Source: Loigolactobacillus zhaoyuanensis (GTDB lineage Bacteria; Bacillota; Bacilli; Lactobacillales; Lactobacillaceae). From it: a stretch of DNA of 43,700 nt. The position numbers were made by a program, and so were the translations under genes. The stretch's first letter is position 1. Every line of letters starts with the position of its first letter. The notes beneath the pieces are model-generated. The model did not search any database and had not been told where the DNA came from. It worked only from the letters and a program-made list of their open reading frames with translations. Where the stretch lies: assembly GCF_003946385.1 (NCBI RefSeq), contig NZ_RHOE01000018.1, positions 1-43,700 of the forward strand, read 5' to 3'. Of the stretch, positions 7,837 through 16,800 are shown piece after piece.

Positions 7837-8664
7837 ATGAAAAAAGAACGAATCGATGTTTTGCTGCAGCAACAAGGCTTTTTTGACTCGCGCGAACAAG
7901 CTAAACGGGCCGTTATGGCTGGCGAAGTTTACGATACCAACAATCAGCGCTATGACAAGCCCGGCAGCAAGATCCCCAACGACACCATTTTACATTTAAA
8001 AGGTAAACACATGCCGTACGTCAGCCGCGGTGGCTTGAAACTAGCCAAAGCGCTGACTGCTTTTAAACTGGATGTCACCGATAAAACAGTGTTAGATATT
8101 GGCTCATCAACGGGTGGCTTCACCGATGTTATGCTGCAAAATGGTGCTGCCCGCAGTTACGCGTTGGATGTGGGCACCAATCAATTGGTCTGGAAATTAC
8201 GCGAAGATCCGCGAGTGACCGTGATGGAGCAAACTAATTTTCGCTACAGTAAATTAGCCGACTTTACTGAGGGTCAGCCTAGTTTTGCGTCAATTGATGT
8301 GTCCTTTATTTCGTTGCGGCTAATTTTGCCTAATTTGGCGACGATTTTACAGCCAGGTGGCGATGTGGTCGCTTTGATCAAGCCACAATTTGAAGCCGGC
8401 CCAGAAAACGTCGGTAAAGGCGGGATCGTCCGCGACGCTAAAGTCCATCAAGCAGTGCTAGAAACGATTTTAGACTTTGCGGTGGCCCATCACTACGACG
8501 TGCTTAACCTTGATTTTTCGCCGATCAAAGGTGGCGAGGGCAACATCGAATTTATCACTCATTTACGGTTGAATTTAGACGCTGAAGGCCAAATGGCACC
8601 TAACGTTTCGATCGCCGCCACTTTAAAGGCGGCCTACCAATCGTTGAACGGCGCTAAAGACTAA
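7837..8664 (+). CDS. TlyA-family S4-domain rRNA methyltransferase/hemolysin homologue
   Basis: The 275-residue protein has an N-terminal S4 RNA-binding domain (RIDVLLQQQGFFDSREQAKRA cut here into its first 60 residues) and an FtsJ-like methyltransferase domain with the SAM motif VLDIGSSTGGFTDV and the conserved KPQFEAGPENVGKGGIVRD. TlyA proteins methylate ribosomal RNA 2'-O positions in mycobacteria; the substrate in lactobacilli is not established. ATG at 7837 follows GGAGG by 12 nt. It is linked to ispA upstream and argR downstream, as yqxC is in Bacillus. Confidence 0.88.
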   Translation: MKKERIDVLLQQQGFFDSREQAKRAVMAGEVYDTNNQRYDKPGSKIPNDTILHLKGKHMPYVSRGGLKLAKALTAFKLDVTDKTVLDIGSSTGGFTDVMLQNGAARSYALDVGTNQLVWKLREDPRVTVMEQTNFRYSKLADFTEGQPSFASIDVSFISLRLILPNLATILQPGGDVVALIKPQFEAGPENVGKGGIVRDAKVHQAVLETILDFAVAHHYDVLNLDFSPIKGGEGNIEFITHLRLNLDAEGQMAPNVSIAATLKAAYQSLNGAKD

Positions 8665-8679
8665 GTTACACCGTATAAC

Positions 8680-8697
8680 TGTATATAATTATGCATA
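8680..8697 (+). promoter_or_regulatory. Candidate ARG box upstream of argR
   Basis: The AT-rich imperfect palindrome TGTATATAATTATGCATA lies about 80 nt before argR and resembles ArgR operators of Bacilli, which are built on TGnATAATTATnCA-like half-sites. Autoregulation by ArgR is inferred; the match is by eye only. Confidence 0.35.
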
Positions 8698-8713
8698 AAC
8701 TTACAGATAACGC

Positions 8714-8742
8714 TTTAATTTTGGTAGCGAATACGCTATTAT
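8714..8742 (+). promoter_or_regulatory. Weak candidate promoter of argR
   Basis: TTTAAT at 8714-8719 and TATTAT at 8737-8742 are spaced by 17 nt, just downstream of the candidate ARG box. Confidence 0.35.
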
Positions 8743-8773
8743 GAAGTTAGAATGTGGAAAGTAAGGTGACGGT

Positions 8774-9229
8774 ATGCGAAAATCTGAGCGTCAACGCATG
8801 ATCAAACAATTGATGAATGAACACGATATTCAGAAACAAGAGGATTTTGTGGCGTTACTCGAGGCGGCCGACGTGAACGTGACTCAGGCAACGATCTCCC
8901 GTGATATCAAGGACATGCAGTTAATTAAGGTGCCGTCACCGAGTGGCGGCTATCGCTATAGCTTGCCCGCCCAACAAACGGTCGATACTGAAAAAAAATT
9001 AAAGCGTGTGTTGTACGATGCCTACGTTTCAATGGCTGTCCAAGACTATTTTATCGTCTTAAAGGCACTGCCAGGCAATGGGACGGCGATCGCGACCTTG
9101 ATCGATCAAATGGAATTTGCGGATACTTTTGGTACGATCGGCGGCGATGATACCGTCTTGATCATTGCCAAAACACCAGCCGCCGCACAAGATCTATATC
9201 AAACATTGACGAACTTGCTTGAGCGTTAA
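8774..9229 (+). CDS. argR: Arginine repressor ArgR
   Basis: The 151-residue protein has the N-terminal winged helix of ArgR (SERQRMIKQLM, then VTQATISRDIKDMQLIKV) and the C-terminal hexamerisation and arginine-binding domain with the GTIGGDDTVLII signature. With bound arginine it represses biosynthesis or activates catabolic genes. No arg genes are present in this window; the position beside recN and tlyA is the conserved Firmicutes ahrC locus, so this is probably the master regulator rather than an arc-cluster copy. Confidence 0.94.
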   Translation: MRKSERQRMIKQLMNEHDIQKQEDFVALLEAADVNVTQATISRDIKDMQLIKVPSPSGGYRYSLPAQQTVDTEKKLKRVLYDAYVSMAVQDYFIVLKALPGNGTAIATLIDQMEFADTFGTIGGDDTVLIIAKTPAAAQDLYQTLTNLLER

Positions 9230-9297
9230 GCAGGTTCTTTGTTTTTAGCAATCGAATTCTAGTTGCTGTTTGTGGAGTAGAGACAAGGAGGATGTTT

Positions 9298-11013
9298 GTG
9301 CTACAAGAATTGGATATTCGCGATTTTGCGATCATCGAAAAGTTGAATATTGCCTTTCAATCAGGCATGACGGTTTTGACTGGTGAAACCGGGGCCGGCA
9401 AGTCGATCATTATCGATGCGGTCGGCATCTTGGCCGGCGGACGTGGTTCCCAAGAATTCATCCGCAAAGGCGCCAGTAAAATGCGCTTACAGGGTTTATT
9501 TAGGTTACCGGAAAATTCAGCCACTTTTGCCGCGTTGGACCATTACGGCATTGAACACGCCGACGCCGATATTTTATTGCAACGCGATCTATATCGGACT
9601 GGGCGCAACGTTTGCCGGATCAATGGCCAGCTGGTCAACACGACTACATTAAAGGAAATTGGCGAAACGATCGTTGATATCCATGGCCAAAATGAGCATC
9701 AAGAGTTGATGCACCCAGAAAAACATTTGGCACTTTTAGACGAATTTTACAAAGAAAAAGTTGGCCCGCAACGACAGGCGTATTCAGTGGCGTACACCGA
9801 ATATACGCGCCTCAATAAAACTTATCAGGAACGGATGGCGCACGCTAAAGAGTGGGCGCAACGTCTAGATATGTTGCGCTTTCAAGTTGATGAAATTGAT
9901 GCTGCGCAGCTAAAACCAGATGAGGAAAGTCAGTTAGAAAGTGAACGCGCGCGCTTAGGTAATTTTCAGCGGATCACAGCCGCTTTAAAAAATAGTTACG
10001 CCGCGATCGCCGGTGACGAAGCGGGAACGATGGATAATTTAGGTGCGGCAATGAATGAGTTGCAGCAGATCACCACGTTGGATACGGCGTATCAGGAATT
10101 GGCCGACAGCGTGCAGACCGCTTATTATACCTTGCAGGACGCCGCTTCTGACCTATTGCGCCAGGCTGATTTGATGGAGTGGGACGAAGGGCGGCTCGAT
10201 GAGATCGAAAAGCGCTTGGAAGTGATCCAACAGCTAAAACGCAAATATGGTGATAGTACGGCACAAATTCTTAACTATTACGCTAAGATCAAGGCCGAGT
10301 TGGAGCAAATGGAAGCGACTGAGGATAACGAGGATCAGTTGGCCGAACAAGTAACGGTTGCCAAAAAACAGTTATTAGCGTTAGGCCAGCAACTATCCAA
10401 AACCCGCCATCAAGGAGCTAAAAAGTTAAGTCAGGCGATCCATCAACAATTAGCAGCGTTATATATGGAAAAAACCGTTTTCTCAGTCGATTTTAAAACC
10501 GCGCCGGCAACGCATTTTTATTCAACTGGATTGGATGATATCGAGTTTTATATTCAAACTAATCCTGGTGAAGCAGCTGGACCATTAGCAAAAATCGCCT
10601 CGGGTGGTGAGCTTTCGCGGATGATGCTGGCGTTAAAAACAATTTTTACCCGCAGCCAAGGCATCACCAGCATTATTTTTGATGAAGTGGATACCGGCGT
10701 TAGCGGCCGCGTGGCGCAAGCAATCGCCGATAAAATTTCAGCGATCGCCCGGTTTTCACAAGTTTTATGTATCACCCATTTGCCTCAAGTTGCGGCAATG
10801 AGTGATCAGCACTTCTTTATTCGTAAGCAGATCAGCGGCCAACGGACTAAAACCACGTTGACGCGCTTAGAACCGGCGCAGCGCATTGATGAATTGGCGC
10901 GGATGTTATCGGGGACAGCGATCACTAAATTGACCCGCGAGCACGCCAAAGAATTATTGGATCTGGCAGTCGTTGAAAAACAACGTTTACGGCAAACGAA
11001 AATTTCGAAGTAA
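9298..11013 (+). CDS. recN: DNA repair protein RecN
   Basis: This SMC-like ATPase of 571 residues has the Walker A motif GETGAGKS near the start, a central coiled coil (about residues 160-370), the signature KIASGGELSRMMLALK, Walker B IIFDEVDTGVSG and the ITHLPQVAAMSD switch. RecN gathers broken DNA ends for recombination. AAGGAGG at 9285-9291 directly abuts an ATG at 9292, so GTG at 9298, giving the family start LQELDIRDFAIIE, is preferred. A strong terminator follows. Confidence 0.95.
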   Translation: MLQELDIRDFAIIEKLNIAFQSGMTVLTGETGAGKSIIIDAVGILAGGRGSQEFIRKGASKMRLQGLFRLPENSATFAALDHYGIEHADADILLQRDLYRTGRNVCRINGQLVNTTTLKEIGETIVDIHGQNEHQELMHPEKHLALLDEFYKEKVGPQRQAYSVAYTEYTRLNKTYQERMAHAKEWAQRLDMLRFQVDEIDAAQLKPDEESQLESERARLGNFQRITAALKNSYAAIAGDEAGTMDNLGAAMNELQQITTLDTAYQELADSVQTAYYTLQDAASDLLRQADLMEWDEGRLDEIEKRLEVIQQLKRKYGDSTAQILNYYAKIKAELEQMEATEDNEDQLAEQVTVAKKQLLALGQQLSKTRHQGAKKLSQAIHQQLAALYMEKTVFSVDFKTAPATHFYSTGLDDIEFYIQTNPGEAAGPLAKIASGGELSRMMLALKTIFTRSQGITSIIFDEVDTGVSGRVAQAIADKISAIARFSQVLCITHLPQVAAMSDQHFFIRKQISGQRTKTTLTRLEPAQRIDELARMLSGTAITKLTREHAKELLDLAVVEKQRLRQTKISK

Positions 11014-11015
11014 AC

Positions 11016-11051
11016 AAAAAAGGCTTGAAAGTTTAACTTTTAAGCCTTTTT
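11016..11051. terminator. Bidirectional terminator between recN and the convergent gene
   Basis: AAAAAGGCTT pairs with AAGCCTTTTT around a short loop. A-runs and T-runs on both sides allow it to stop transcription from recN and from the minus-strand gene ending at 11050. Confidence 0.9.
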
Positions 11052-11394
11052 AAGCGACTGCGGACAGCGCAATATAGCGGATCGCATTTGTTGTAACTAG
11101 GTGAACTAGTTTATGATCGTCGGCGGTAAAGATAATTGTTTTAGACTGACGACGTTGGAAGTGACCACGGATCTGGGTTTGACCACCGTGATCGAAGTCG
11201 TTAAATTGGACGGTGACGTCAAGTTGTTTGTTGAGGGCTTGGGCGATAAATTGTTCGATTTGAAATTGCGGCATTTGTGGCAAGGCAACAGATGACTGTG
11301 ATGGCGTCGCTGGAGCTTCGAAATCAACGATCTTTTGATAAGATGTTTGTAACTGTGTGCCAAGTTGTTTTAAATTAGTTTGGTTAAATTCCAT
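11050..11394 (-). CDS. Small YolD-like protein under LexA-type control
   Basis: This 114-residue protein has a helical N-terminal half and a C-terminal part rich in strands (LDVTVQFNDF, QIRGHFQRR, KTIIFTADD, NAIRYIAL). That pattern resembles YolD-like proteins, a small family often found with Y-family DNA polymerases; the similarity is by eye and moderate. GGAGG precedes the ATG. Its promoter carries two GAAC-N4-GTT boxes, which suggests induction by DNA damage, and it lies tail to tail with recN. No function is claimed beyond that. Confidence 0.55.
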   Translation of the reverse strand: MEFNQTNLKQLGTQLQTSYQKIVDFEAPATPSQSSVALPQMPQFQIEQFIAQALNKQLDVTVQFNDFDHGGQTQIRGHFQRRQSKTIIFTADDHKLVHLVTTNAIRYIALSAVA

Positions 11395-11406
11395 GTTTTT
11401 TGCCTC

Positions 11407-11456
11407 CGAACATTTGTTTGTATTTTTATTATACGAACAACCGTTCTAAATTGCAA
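11407..11456 (-). promoter_or_regulatory. Promoter with two LexA (SOS) boxes
   Basis: On the minus strand TTGCAA (11451-11456) and TATAAT (11428-11433) are 17 nt apart. CGAACAACCGTTCT fills the spacer at 11434-11447, and CGAACATTTGTTTG lies at 11407-11420, overlapping the ribosome binding site. Both match the Gram-positive LexA operator core CGAAC-N4-GTT at most positions. Placement between -35 and -10 is ideal for repression. Confidence 0.75.
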
Positions 11457-11500
11457 TGCTTTTTTCTAAATAATTTGCTAACTTAGTGGTGCTGTAGATA

Positions 11501-11509
11501 TGCTAGAAT
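11501..11509 (+). promoter_or_regulatory. Extended -10 promoter of ydbC-like gene
   Basis: TGCTAGAAT is an extended -10 element (TG-N-TAGAAT) about 40 nt before the start codon. No convincing -35 is needed for this class. Confidence 0.5.
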
Positions 11510-11547
11510 AGAAAGATAACACTAAACGGTATAGGAGGCAAATCTAA

Positions 11548-11775
11548 ATGGCAGCACCATTGCAATTTACAATTGAAGAAACGGTTGGTGTCCTGAGTAC
11601 CAGCAAAAGCGGCTGGACCCGCGAATTAAATTTAGTCAGCTGGAATGATCGTCCAGCAAAATTTGATCTACGTGATTGGTCGCCGGACCACAGTAAAATG
11701 GGCAAAGGCATCACCTTGACCAATGAAGAAATCGATCAGTTACGGCAATTGTTGACGGGGATGGTCAGCGATTAA
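11548..11775 (+). CDS. YdbC-like PC4-family single-stranded DNA-binding protein
   Basis: The 75-residue protein contains the strongly conserved GWTRELNLVSWNDRPAKFDL and RDWSPDHSKMGKGITLT segments of the YdbC family, whose Lactococcus member has a PC4-like fold and binds single-stranded nucleic acid. A role in DNA transactions or transcription is likely, but the in vivo function is not known. AGGAGG precedes ATG at 11548. It is transcribed divergently from the LexA-controlled gene. Confidence 0.85.
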   Translation: MAAPLQFTIEETVGVLSTSKSGWTRELNLVSWNDRPAKFDLRDWSPDHSKMGKGITLTNEEIDQLRQLLTGMVSD

Positions 11776-11863
11776 AAGCGCGGTAAAGCGGTTGGGACAG
11801 CAGGGCTAATAACTGATCTACATGATAAATCAGCTGATAAGCGTGTTGATTCAGCGGCTAGAC

Positions 11864-11892
11864 TTGAAAAATGACTGAAAAAAGTGCACAAT
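11864..11892 (+). promoter_or_regulatory. Candidate promoter of gmk-rpoZ
   Basis: TTGAAA at 11864-11869 and CACAAT at 11887-11892 are 17 nt apart, about 40 nt before the gmk start. Confidence 0.5.
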
Positions 11893-11932
11893 AGAAATTA
11901 AAATTTATTCAGAGCAGAAGGAGAATTAACCG

Positions 11933-12553
11933 ATGGCAACACGCGGGATGTTAATCGTTTTATCTGGCCCTTCAGGTGTCGGCAAAGGAACTGTACGTAA
12001 GGCAATGTTTCATAATCAGCAGCGCGATTTTGTTTATTCGATCTCAATGACCACGCGCCAACCACGTCCAGGTGAAGTTAATGGCGTTGATTATTATTTC
12101 AGTAGTAAGGCTGATTTCCAGCAAGAAATTGCTAATGATGGTATGTTAGAGTATGCACAGTACGTTGATAATTACTATGGCACACCGCTGAAGTACGTTA
12201 ACCAAACACTGGATGCAGGTAAGGACGTTTTCTTGGAGATCGAAGTCAACGGCGCCATGCAAGTCCGGAAAAAGTGTCCCGATGGGGTTTTCATTTTCCT
12301 GACGCCACCTGATCTGTCATCGCTAAAACAGCGGATCACCGGTCGTGGTTCTGAAGATCAACAAACCATCGATAAACGAATGCGTAAAGCAGTTGACGAA
12401 ATCAAAATGATGCGGCAATATGATTATGCAGTGGTCAACGATACTGTCGCTAACGCCGTCAAACGAATCGAGAACATTATTGAAAGTGAACACCTGCGCG
12501 TACCGCGAGTAATTTCCCAGTATGAAAAAATGATAGGAGTTGTCGAAAAATGA
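11933..12553 (+). CDS. gmk: Guanylate kinase
   Basis: The 206-residue enzyme phosphorylates GMP to GDP. It shows the P-loop [12 protein letters not shown], the GMP-binding [21 protein letters not shown] and the [13 protein letters not shown] segment. AAGGAG precedes ATG at 11933. The stop overlaps the rpoZ start in ATGA, the usual gmk-rpoZ coupling. The enzyme also influences (p)ppGpp metabolism in Firmicutes because guanylate kinase is inhibited by it; that is family knowledge. Confidence 0.96.
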   Translation: MATRGMLIVLSGPSGVGKGTVRKAMFHNQQRDFVYSISMTTRQPRPGEVNGVDYYFSSKADFQQEIANDGMLEYAQYVDNYYGTPLKYVNQTLDAGKDVFLEIEVNGAMQVRKKCPDGVFIFLTPPDLSSLKQRITGRGSEDQQTIDKRMRKAVDEIKMMRQYDYAVVNDTVANAVKRIENIIESEHLRVPRVISQYEKMIGVVEK

Positions 12554-12810
12554 TTTTATACCCATCGATCGATAAATTATTGGACAAAGTAGATTCACGC
12601 TATTCATTAGCAGTTCTGTCAGCTAAGCGGGCGCACGAAATTGAAGCAGGTGGCATTAAGTTGTTACCTGATGGCGATTACCGTTCACCACAAACCGTTG
12701 GTCAGGCGCTAGAAGAAATTGCGGATGGCGAAGTGATCGTTGATCCAACTTCCTTGATGACTGAACGTGAAGCAGAAGAAATGGACCAAGAAGATAAACA
12801 CGAAAATTAA
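12550..12810 (+). CDS. rpoZ: RNA polymerase omega subunit
   Basis: The 86-residue protein starts [20 protein letters not shown], with the RY and [10 protein letters not shown] segments typical of omega, and has an acidic tail. Omega helps assemble the beta-prime subunit. It overlaps gmk by 4 nt and is followed by a terminator. Confidence 0.93.
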   Translation: MILYPSIDKLLDKVDSRYSLAVLSAKRAHEIEAGGIKLLPDGDYRSPQTVGQALEEIADGEVIVDPTSLMTEREAEEMDQEDKHEN

Positions 12811-12843
12811 GTGGCTAGGCCATTAAAGCAAAGATCGTTGGTG

Positions 12844-12881
12844 AAGAGTTCAGGTGAATTTGTGCCCATGAGCTCTTTTTC
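12844..12881 (+). terminator. Terminator after rpoZ
   Basis: AAGAGTTCA from 12844 pairs over 9 bp (one wobble) with TGAGCTCTT, followed by a T run. Confidence 0.8.
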
Positions 12882-12993
12882 TATACCCCGGATAAATAGT
12901 TGCGCGGCTTGTTGGCTTGGGCGCTGTTTTACCGCGGCTTTTCTGCTACAATAACTATATTAAGATTATTGCGGCAATGGGGAGGAAATTAAT

Positions 12994-14193
12994 TTGTTAA
13001 CCGGGAAACATGTGGCTCTGTACGTGAGTGGCGGGATCGCAGCCTATAAGGCAGCTTATTTAGTTCGTGAGTTGATCCGCCAAGGCGCAACAGTGCGGGT
13101 GGTGGAAACCGAAGGCGCGCAAGCTTTTGTCACGCCACTGACTTTTCAAACCTTGAGCAAGCACGCTGTCTATACGGATCGTTTCGCCCAGCTAGCGCCT
13201 GATCAGGTGGCCCATGTTGAACTAGCCGATTGGACGGAGATCGCCTTGGTTGCTCCCGCCACGGCGGATCTGATCGCTAAAATAGCTAACGGGATAGCCG
13301 ATGATTTTGCCAGTACGGCTTTGTTAGCCACGACTGCACCTAAATTTGTGGCCCCAGCGATGAATGTGCATATGTGGCAAAATCCGGCGACCCAGCGCAA
13401 TATAGCGACTTTGCACGCCGATGGGATCCAAGTGATCGAACCTGTTACCGGCTTTTTGGCGGAAGGTTACAGTGGTAAAGGGCGCTTCCCGGAGCCTGAG
13501 CAGATCGTCGCGGCAGTGACGGCCAATTTGGCGGCAACTGACACTAGTTTACCGCTACATGGCCAATCAGTTTTGGTCACTGCTGGCGGCACGCGCGAAC
13601 GGTTGGACCCCGTCCGTTATTTAACCAACGATTCATCAGGTAAAATGGGGTACGCAATAGCAACGGCCGCACGTGATCTAGGTGCCCAAGTGACCTTGAT
13701 CAGTGCGCCGACTGCGCTAAGTGTACCGGCAGGCGTGACCTATGTTGGCGTTGATTCTGCTGCCGCCATGCGCGCAGCCTTATTGCAGCGCTACGCAACG
13801 GCCAAAATTGTGGTAATGGCGGCAGCGGTGGCGGATTTTCGTCCAGCAGCAGTGGCCGAAAATAAAATCAAAAAAACCGCGACTGATTACACGTTGACTT
13901 TAACTAAAAACGCGGATATTTTAGCTGAATTAGGGCAGTTAAAACAGCAGCAATTTTTGATCGGCTTTGCCGCAGAAACACAGAATCTACTGACGTATGC
14001 ACAGAAGAAATTAGCGGCTAAGCAGGCAGATATGATCGTGGCCAATGACGTTTCCCAAGCGCAGGCTGGGTTCAATCACGACACCAACGAAGTCACGATT
14101 TTGCAACCTGATCAAGCGCCACAGCAACTGGCGTTAGCTAGCAAAGCAGTGATCGCGCAGCAGATCTTACAGATCGCGCTGAAACAGCTTTAG
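12994..14193 (+). CDS. coaBC: Bifunctional phosphopantothenoylcysteine decarboxylase/synthetase
   Basis: The enzyme joins cysteine to 4'-phosphopantothenate (CoaB) and decarboxylates the product (CoaC) on the way to coenzyme A. The 399-residue protein has the flavin domain first (YVSGGIAAYKAAYLVRELI, His in QVAHVELADW, PAMNVHMW) and the CoaB domain from about residue 190 (LVTAGGTRERLDPVRYLTN, VMAAAVADFRP). The clamp segment reads FLAEGYSGKGRF, where the Escherichia coli enzyme has ACG with catalytic Cys158; here the Cys is Glu. The start is TTG at 12994, 8 nt after GGGGAGG. Confidence 0.93.
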   Translation: MLTGKHVALYVSGGIAAYKAAYLVRELIRQGATVRVVETEGAQAFVTPLTFQTLSKHAVYTDRFAQLAPDQVAHVELADWTEIALVAPATADLIAKIANGIADDFASTALLATTAPKFVAPAMNVHMWQNPATQRNIATLHADGIQVIEPVTGFLAEGYSGKGRFPEPEQIVAAVTANLAATDTSLPLHGQSVLVTAGGTRERLDPVRYLTNDSSGKMGYAIATAARDLGAQVTLISAPTALSVPAGVTYVGVDSAAAMRAALLQRYATAKIVVMAAAVADFRPAAVAENKIKKTATDYTLTLTKNADILAELGQLKQQQFLIGFAAETQNLLTYAQKKLAAKQADMIVANDVSQAQAGFNHDTNEVTILQPDQAPQQLALASKAVIAQQILQIALKQL

Positions 14194-14294
14194 TGAAAAT
14201 GGGTTTGTCAAAGCCTAGTTTTCCGCTTAGCGACGCTCGCCAAATTATCTGCTGACGCAGCTAATTAAGTGAGCCAGGTTAATGCTCAAGCCAT

Positions 14295-14316
14295 GAGCGT
14301 TTTTGCAAAAACGCTC
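14295..14316. repeat. Perfect 22-nt palindrome before priA
   Basis: GAGCGTTTTT and AAAAACGCTC form a perfect 10-bp inverted repeat around GC. It ends about 7 nt before the AAAGGTGG ribosome binding site of priA. No T run follows on the plus strand, so it is not a standard terminator; it could be a protein site or an RNA hairpin at the priA leader. Confidence 0.6.
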
Positions 14317-14336
14317 TAAAAGAAAGGTGGTCAGTC

Positions 14337-16751
14337 ATGGCTCAATTTGCTCAAATTATTGTTGATGTGCCAACTTTACAAACAAATCGGCCTTATGACT
14401 ACGCCATTCCGCTAGTGTGGCAAGATCAGCTACAAGTCGGGATCCGGGTCGTGGTTCCTTTTGGTAAAGGTAGTCGGCAAGTGCAGGGATTTGTGGTCGG
14501 TACCAGCGATACACCGCCAGATTACGCAGGGGAGCTAAAAACGATCGCCCAAGTACTCGATCTGCAGCCGGTATTGAATACAGAATTGTTAGCACTGGCT
14601 AAATGGCTGGCACAATGGACCTTTGCCTTTCAAATTAGTTGTATGCAAACTATGCTACCCAGCATGATGAAGGCAAGTTATACTAAAAAAGTTCGCTTAA
14701 CGGGGGCCGCAACACCGGCGACGGCTGCCATTTTTAATGGTCAGGCGGAACTTGATTTTGCGGATCTTGCGCCAGAAACGATCAAACAATTATTAAAATT
14801 ACAGCGGCAAAATTTGGTTGAAGTCGATTATCAAGTGCATGATCGGGCCAAAATTAAAACGATCAAGGCAATTCAGCCGCTATTATCGGTTGCTGAATAT
14901 ACGGCAGCGGCAGCAAAAGTACCGGCTAACGCCAAGCGACAGCACGATTTATTAGCTTATTTAAGTGCCCACGCAACTACTACGGCGCCGTTAAGTTTGC
15001 CCCAGATCACGGCCGAAACGCAGTTGACCTTAGCCCATATGCATACGGGTGCTGATAAAGGTTGGCTGCGGATCGTTGACTTAGAAACGTATCGTGATCC
15101 TTACGCCGAATTGGCCACCGCGCCCCGGACGCAGCCGTTGACGCTAACGGCAGAGCAGGCGACCGCTGTTGAGCAAATTACAACCGCGGGCCAGCAGCAA
15201 CAAGCCAAAGTTTTTTTGGTGGAAGGTGTGACTGGCAGCGGCAAAACCGAGATCTATTTACAGTCGATCCAAGCTGCGATCGCCAAGGGCCAGACGGCGT
15301 TGATGTTAGTGCCGGAGATCGGCTTAACGCCACAAATGGTCACGCGGGTAAAAGGTCGATTTGGCGCCCACGTTGCCGTACTGCATAGTGGCTTGTCCAA
15401 CGGTGAACGTTATGATGAGTGGCGTCGAATTGAGCGTGGCGAGGCCCAAGTGGTGGTCGGTGCACGTTCAGCTGTGTTTGCACCGCTGACTAATTTAGGT
15501 TTGATCATTATGGATGAAGAACATGAAAGTAGCTACAAACAAGACGATATGCCGCGCTACCATGCGCGAGATGTGGCTTTGTGGCGCGCGAGGTATCATC
15601 ATTGCCCAGTTGTTCTAGGTAGCGCTACGCCGTCATTAGAGTCACGGTCACGGGCACAAAAAGGTGTCTATCAGCTGATTCGGTTGAAAGAACGCGCCAA
15701 TCATCAACCACTACCAGAAGTGACGGTGGTCGATATGAAAGACGAATTGAAGCAGACCAAAGAGGACAATTTCTCTAGTCTATTATTGCAGGAATTACAC
15801 AAGCGCCTGCTCCATCAAGAGCAAAGTGTGTTGATGCTTAATCGGCGTGGCTTTTCATCATTTGTCATGTGTCGTGACTGTGGTTTTGTGCTTAAATGCC
15901 CGAATTGTGATATTTCATTGACTTTGCATATGGACACGCACTCAATGAAATGTCATTATTGTGGTCATGAAGAGGCGATCCCCCAGGTTTGTGCCAATTG
16001 TCAAAGCCGTAAGATCCGTTATTATGGTACGGGCACGCAAAAAGTTGAAAGTGAGCTAAAAGTTTTGCTACCGGAGGCGCGCATTTTGCGGATGGATGTG
16101 GATACTACACGACGTAAAGGCGCCCACGCCAAAATTCTGCGCCAATTTGGTAACCACCAGGCAGATATTTTGTTGGGCACGCAAATGATCGCCAAAGGGC
16201 TTGATTTTCCTGACGTCACCTTAGTCGGCGTGCTGAATGCCGATACTGCTTTAGGCTTGCCGGACTTTCGTGCCAGTGAACGGACTTTTCAATTATTGAC
16301 CCAAGTAAGTGGCCGTGCTGGGCGGGCGGATAAAAAAGGTGAAGTGATCGTGCAAACCTATAATCCTGAGCACTACGCGATTCGGTTGGCGCGCCATCAT
16401 GATTATGAAGGCTTTTACCAACGCGAGATGACGTTACGCCATCAAGCCGGGTACCCGCCGTATTATTACACTATTTTGGTGACGGCTAGCCACGAAGAAG
16501 AAAATGAAGCGGCGAAAAAGATTTTTCAGTTGATGAATCAGGTCAAGCCGGCGTTGTCACCGCAAGCCGTCTTGTTAGGACCAACACCACGGGCGATTGC
16601 GCGGGTCAATAAGCGCTACTACTACCAAATGGTGATCAAATATAAGCACGAACCACAATTAGAAAAAATACTGACCCAGATCATGCAAGAAAATCAGGCT
16701 CGTAATGGCATTCAAATTTCGATCGACCGCGAGCCGCTAAGTTTTATTTAA
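14337..16751 (+). CDS. priA: Primosomal protein N' (replication restart helicase PriA)
   Basis: This 804-residue helicase has the 3'-DNA-binding N-terminus (QIIVDVPTLQTNRPYDYAIP), Walker A VEGVTGSGKTEIYL, Walker B IIMDEEHESSYKQ, and eight zinc-binding cysteines in four CxxC pairs (CRDC, CPNC, CHYC, CANC), then GTQMIAKGLDFPDVTLVG and SGRAGRADK. PriA reloads the replisome at stalled forks. ATG at 14337 follows AAAGGTGG. It lies between coaBC and fmt; the peptide deformylase gene often found before fmt in other bacteria is absent here. Confidence 0.96.
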   Translation: MAQFAQIIVDVPTLQTNRPYDYAIPLVWQDQLQVGIRVVVPFGKGSRQVQGFVVGTSDTPPDYAGELKTIAQVLDLQPVLNTELLALAKWLAQWTFAFQISCMQTMLPSMMKASYTKKVRLTGAATPATAAIFNGQAELDFADLAPETIKQLLKLQRQNLVEVDYQVHDRAKIKTIKAIQPLLSVAEYTAAAAKVPANAKRQHDLLAYLSAHATTTAPLSLPQITAETQLTLAHMHTGADKGWLRIVDLETYRDPYAELATAPRTQPLTLTAEQATAVEQITTAGQQQQAKVFLVEGVTGSGKTEIYLQSIQAAIAKGQTALMLVPEIGLTPQMVTRVKGRFGAHVAVLHSGLSNGERYDEWRRIERGEAQVVVGARSAVFAPLTNLGLIIMDEEHESSYKQDDMPRYHARDVALWRARYHHCPVVLGSATPSLESRSRAQKGVYQLIRLKERANHQPLPEVTVVDMKDELKQTKEDNFSSLLLQELHKRLLHQEQSVLMLNRRGFSSFVMCRDCGFVLKCPNCDISLTLHMDTHSMKCHYCGHEEAIPQVCANCQSRKIRYYGTGTQKVESELKVLLPEARILRMDVDTTRRKGAHAKILRQFGNHQADILLGTQMIAKGLDFPDVTLVGVLNADTALGLPDFRASERTFQLLTQVSGRAGRADKKGEVIVQTYNPEHYAIRLARHHDYEGFYQREMTLRHQAGYPPYYYTILVTASHEEENEAAKKIFQLMNQVKPALSPQAVLLGPTPRAIARVNKRYYYQMVIKYKHEPQLEKILTQIMQENQARNGIQISIDREPLSFI

Positions 16752-16800
16752 AACATGTTTTTATTGGCTTATTGTCATAAATTTAGGATAAACGGACCGA

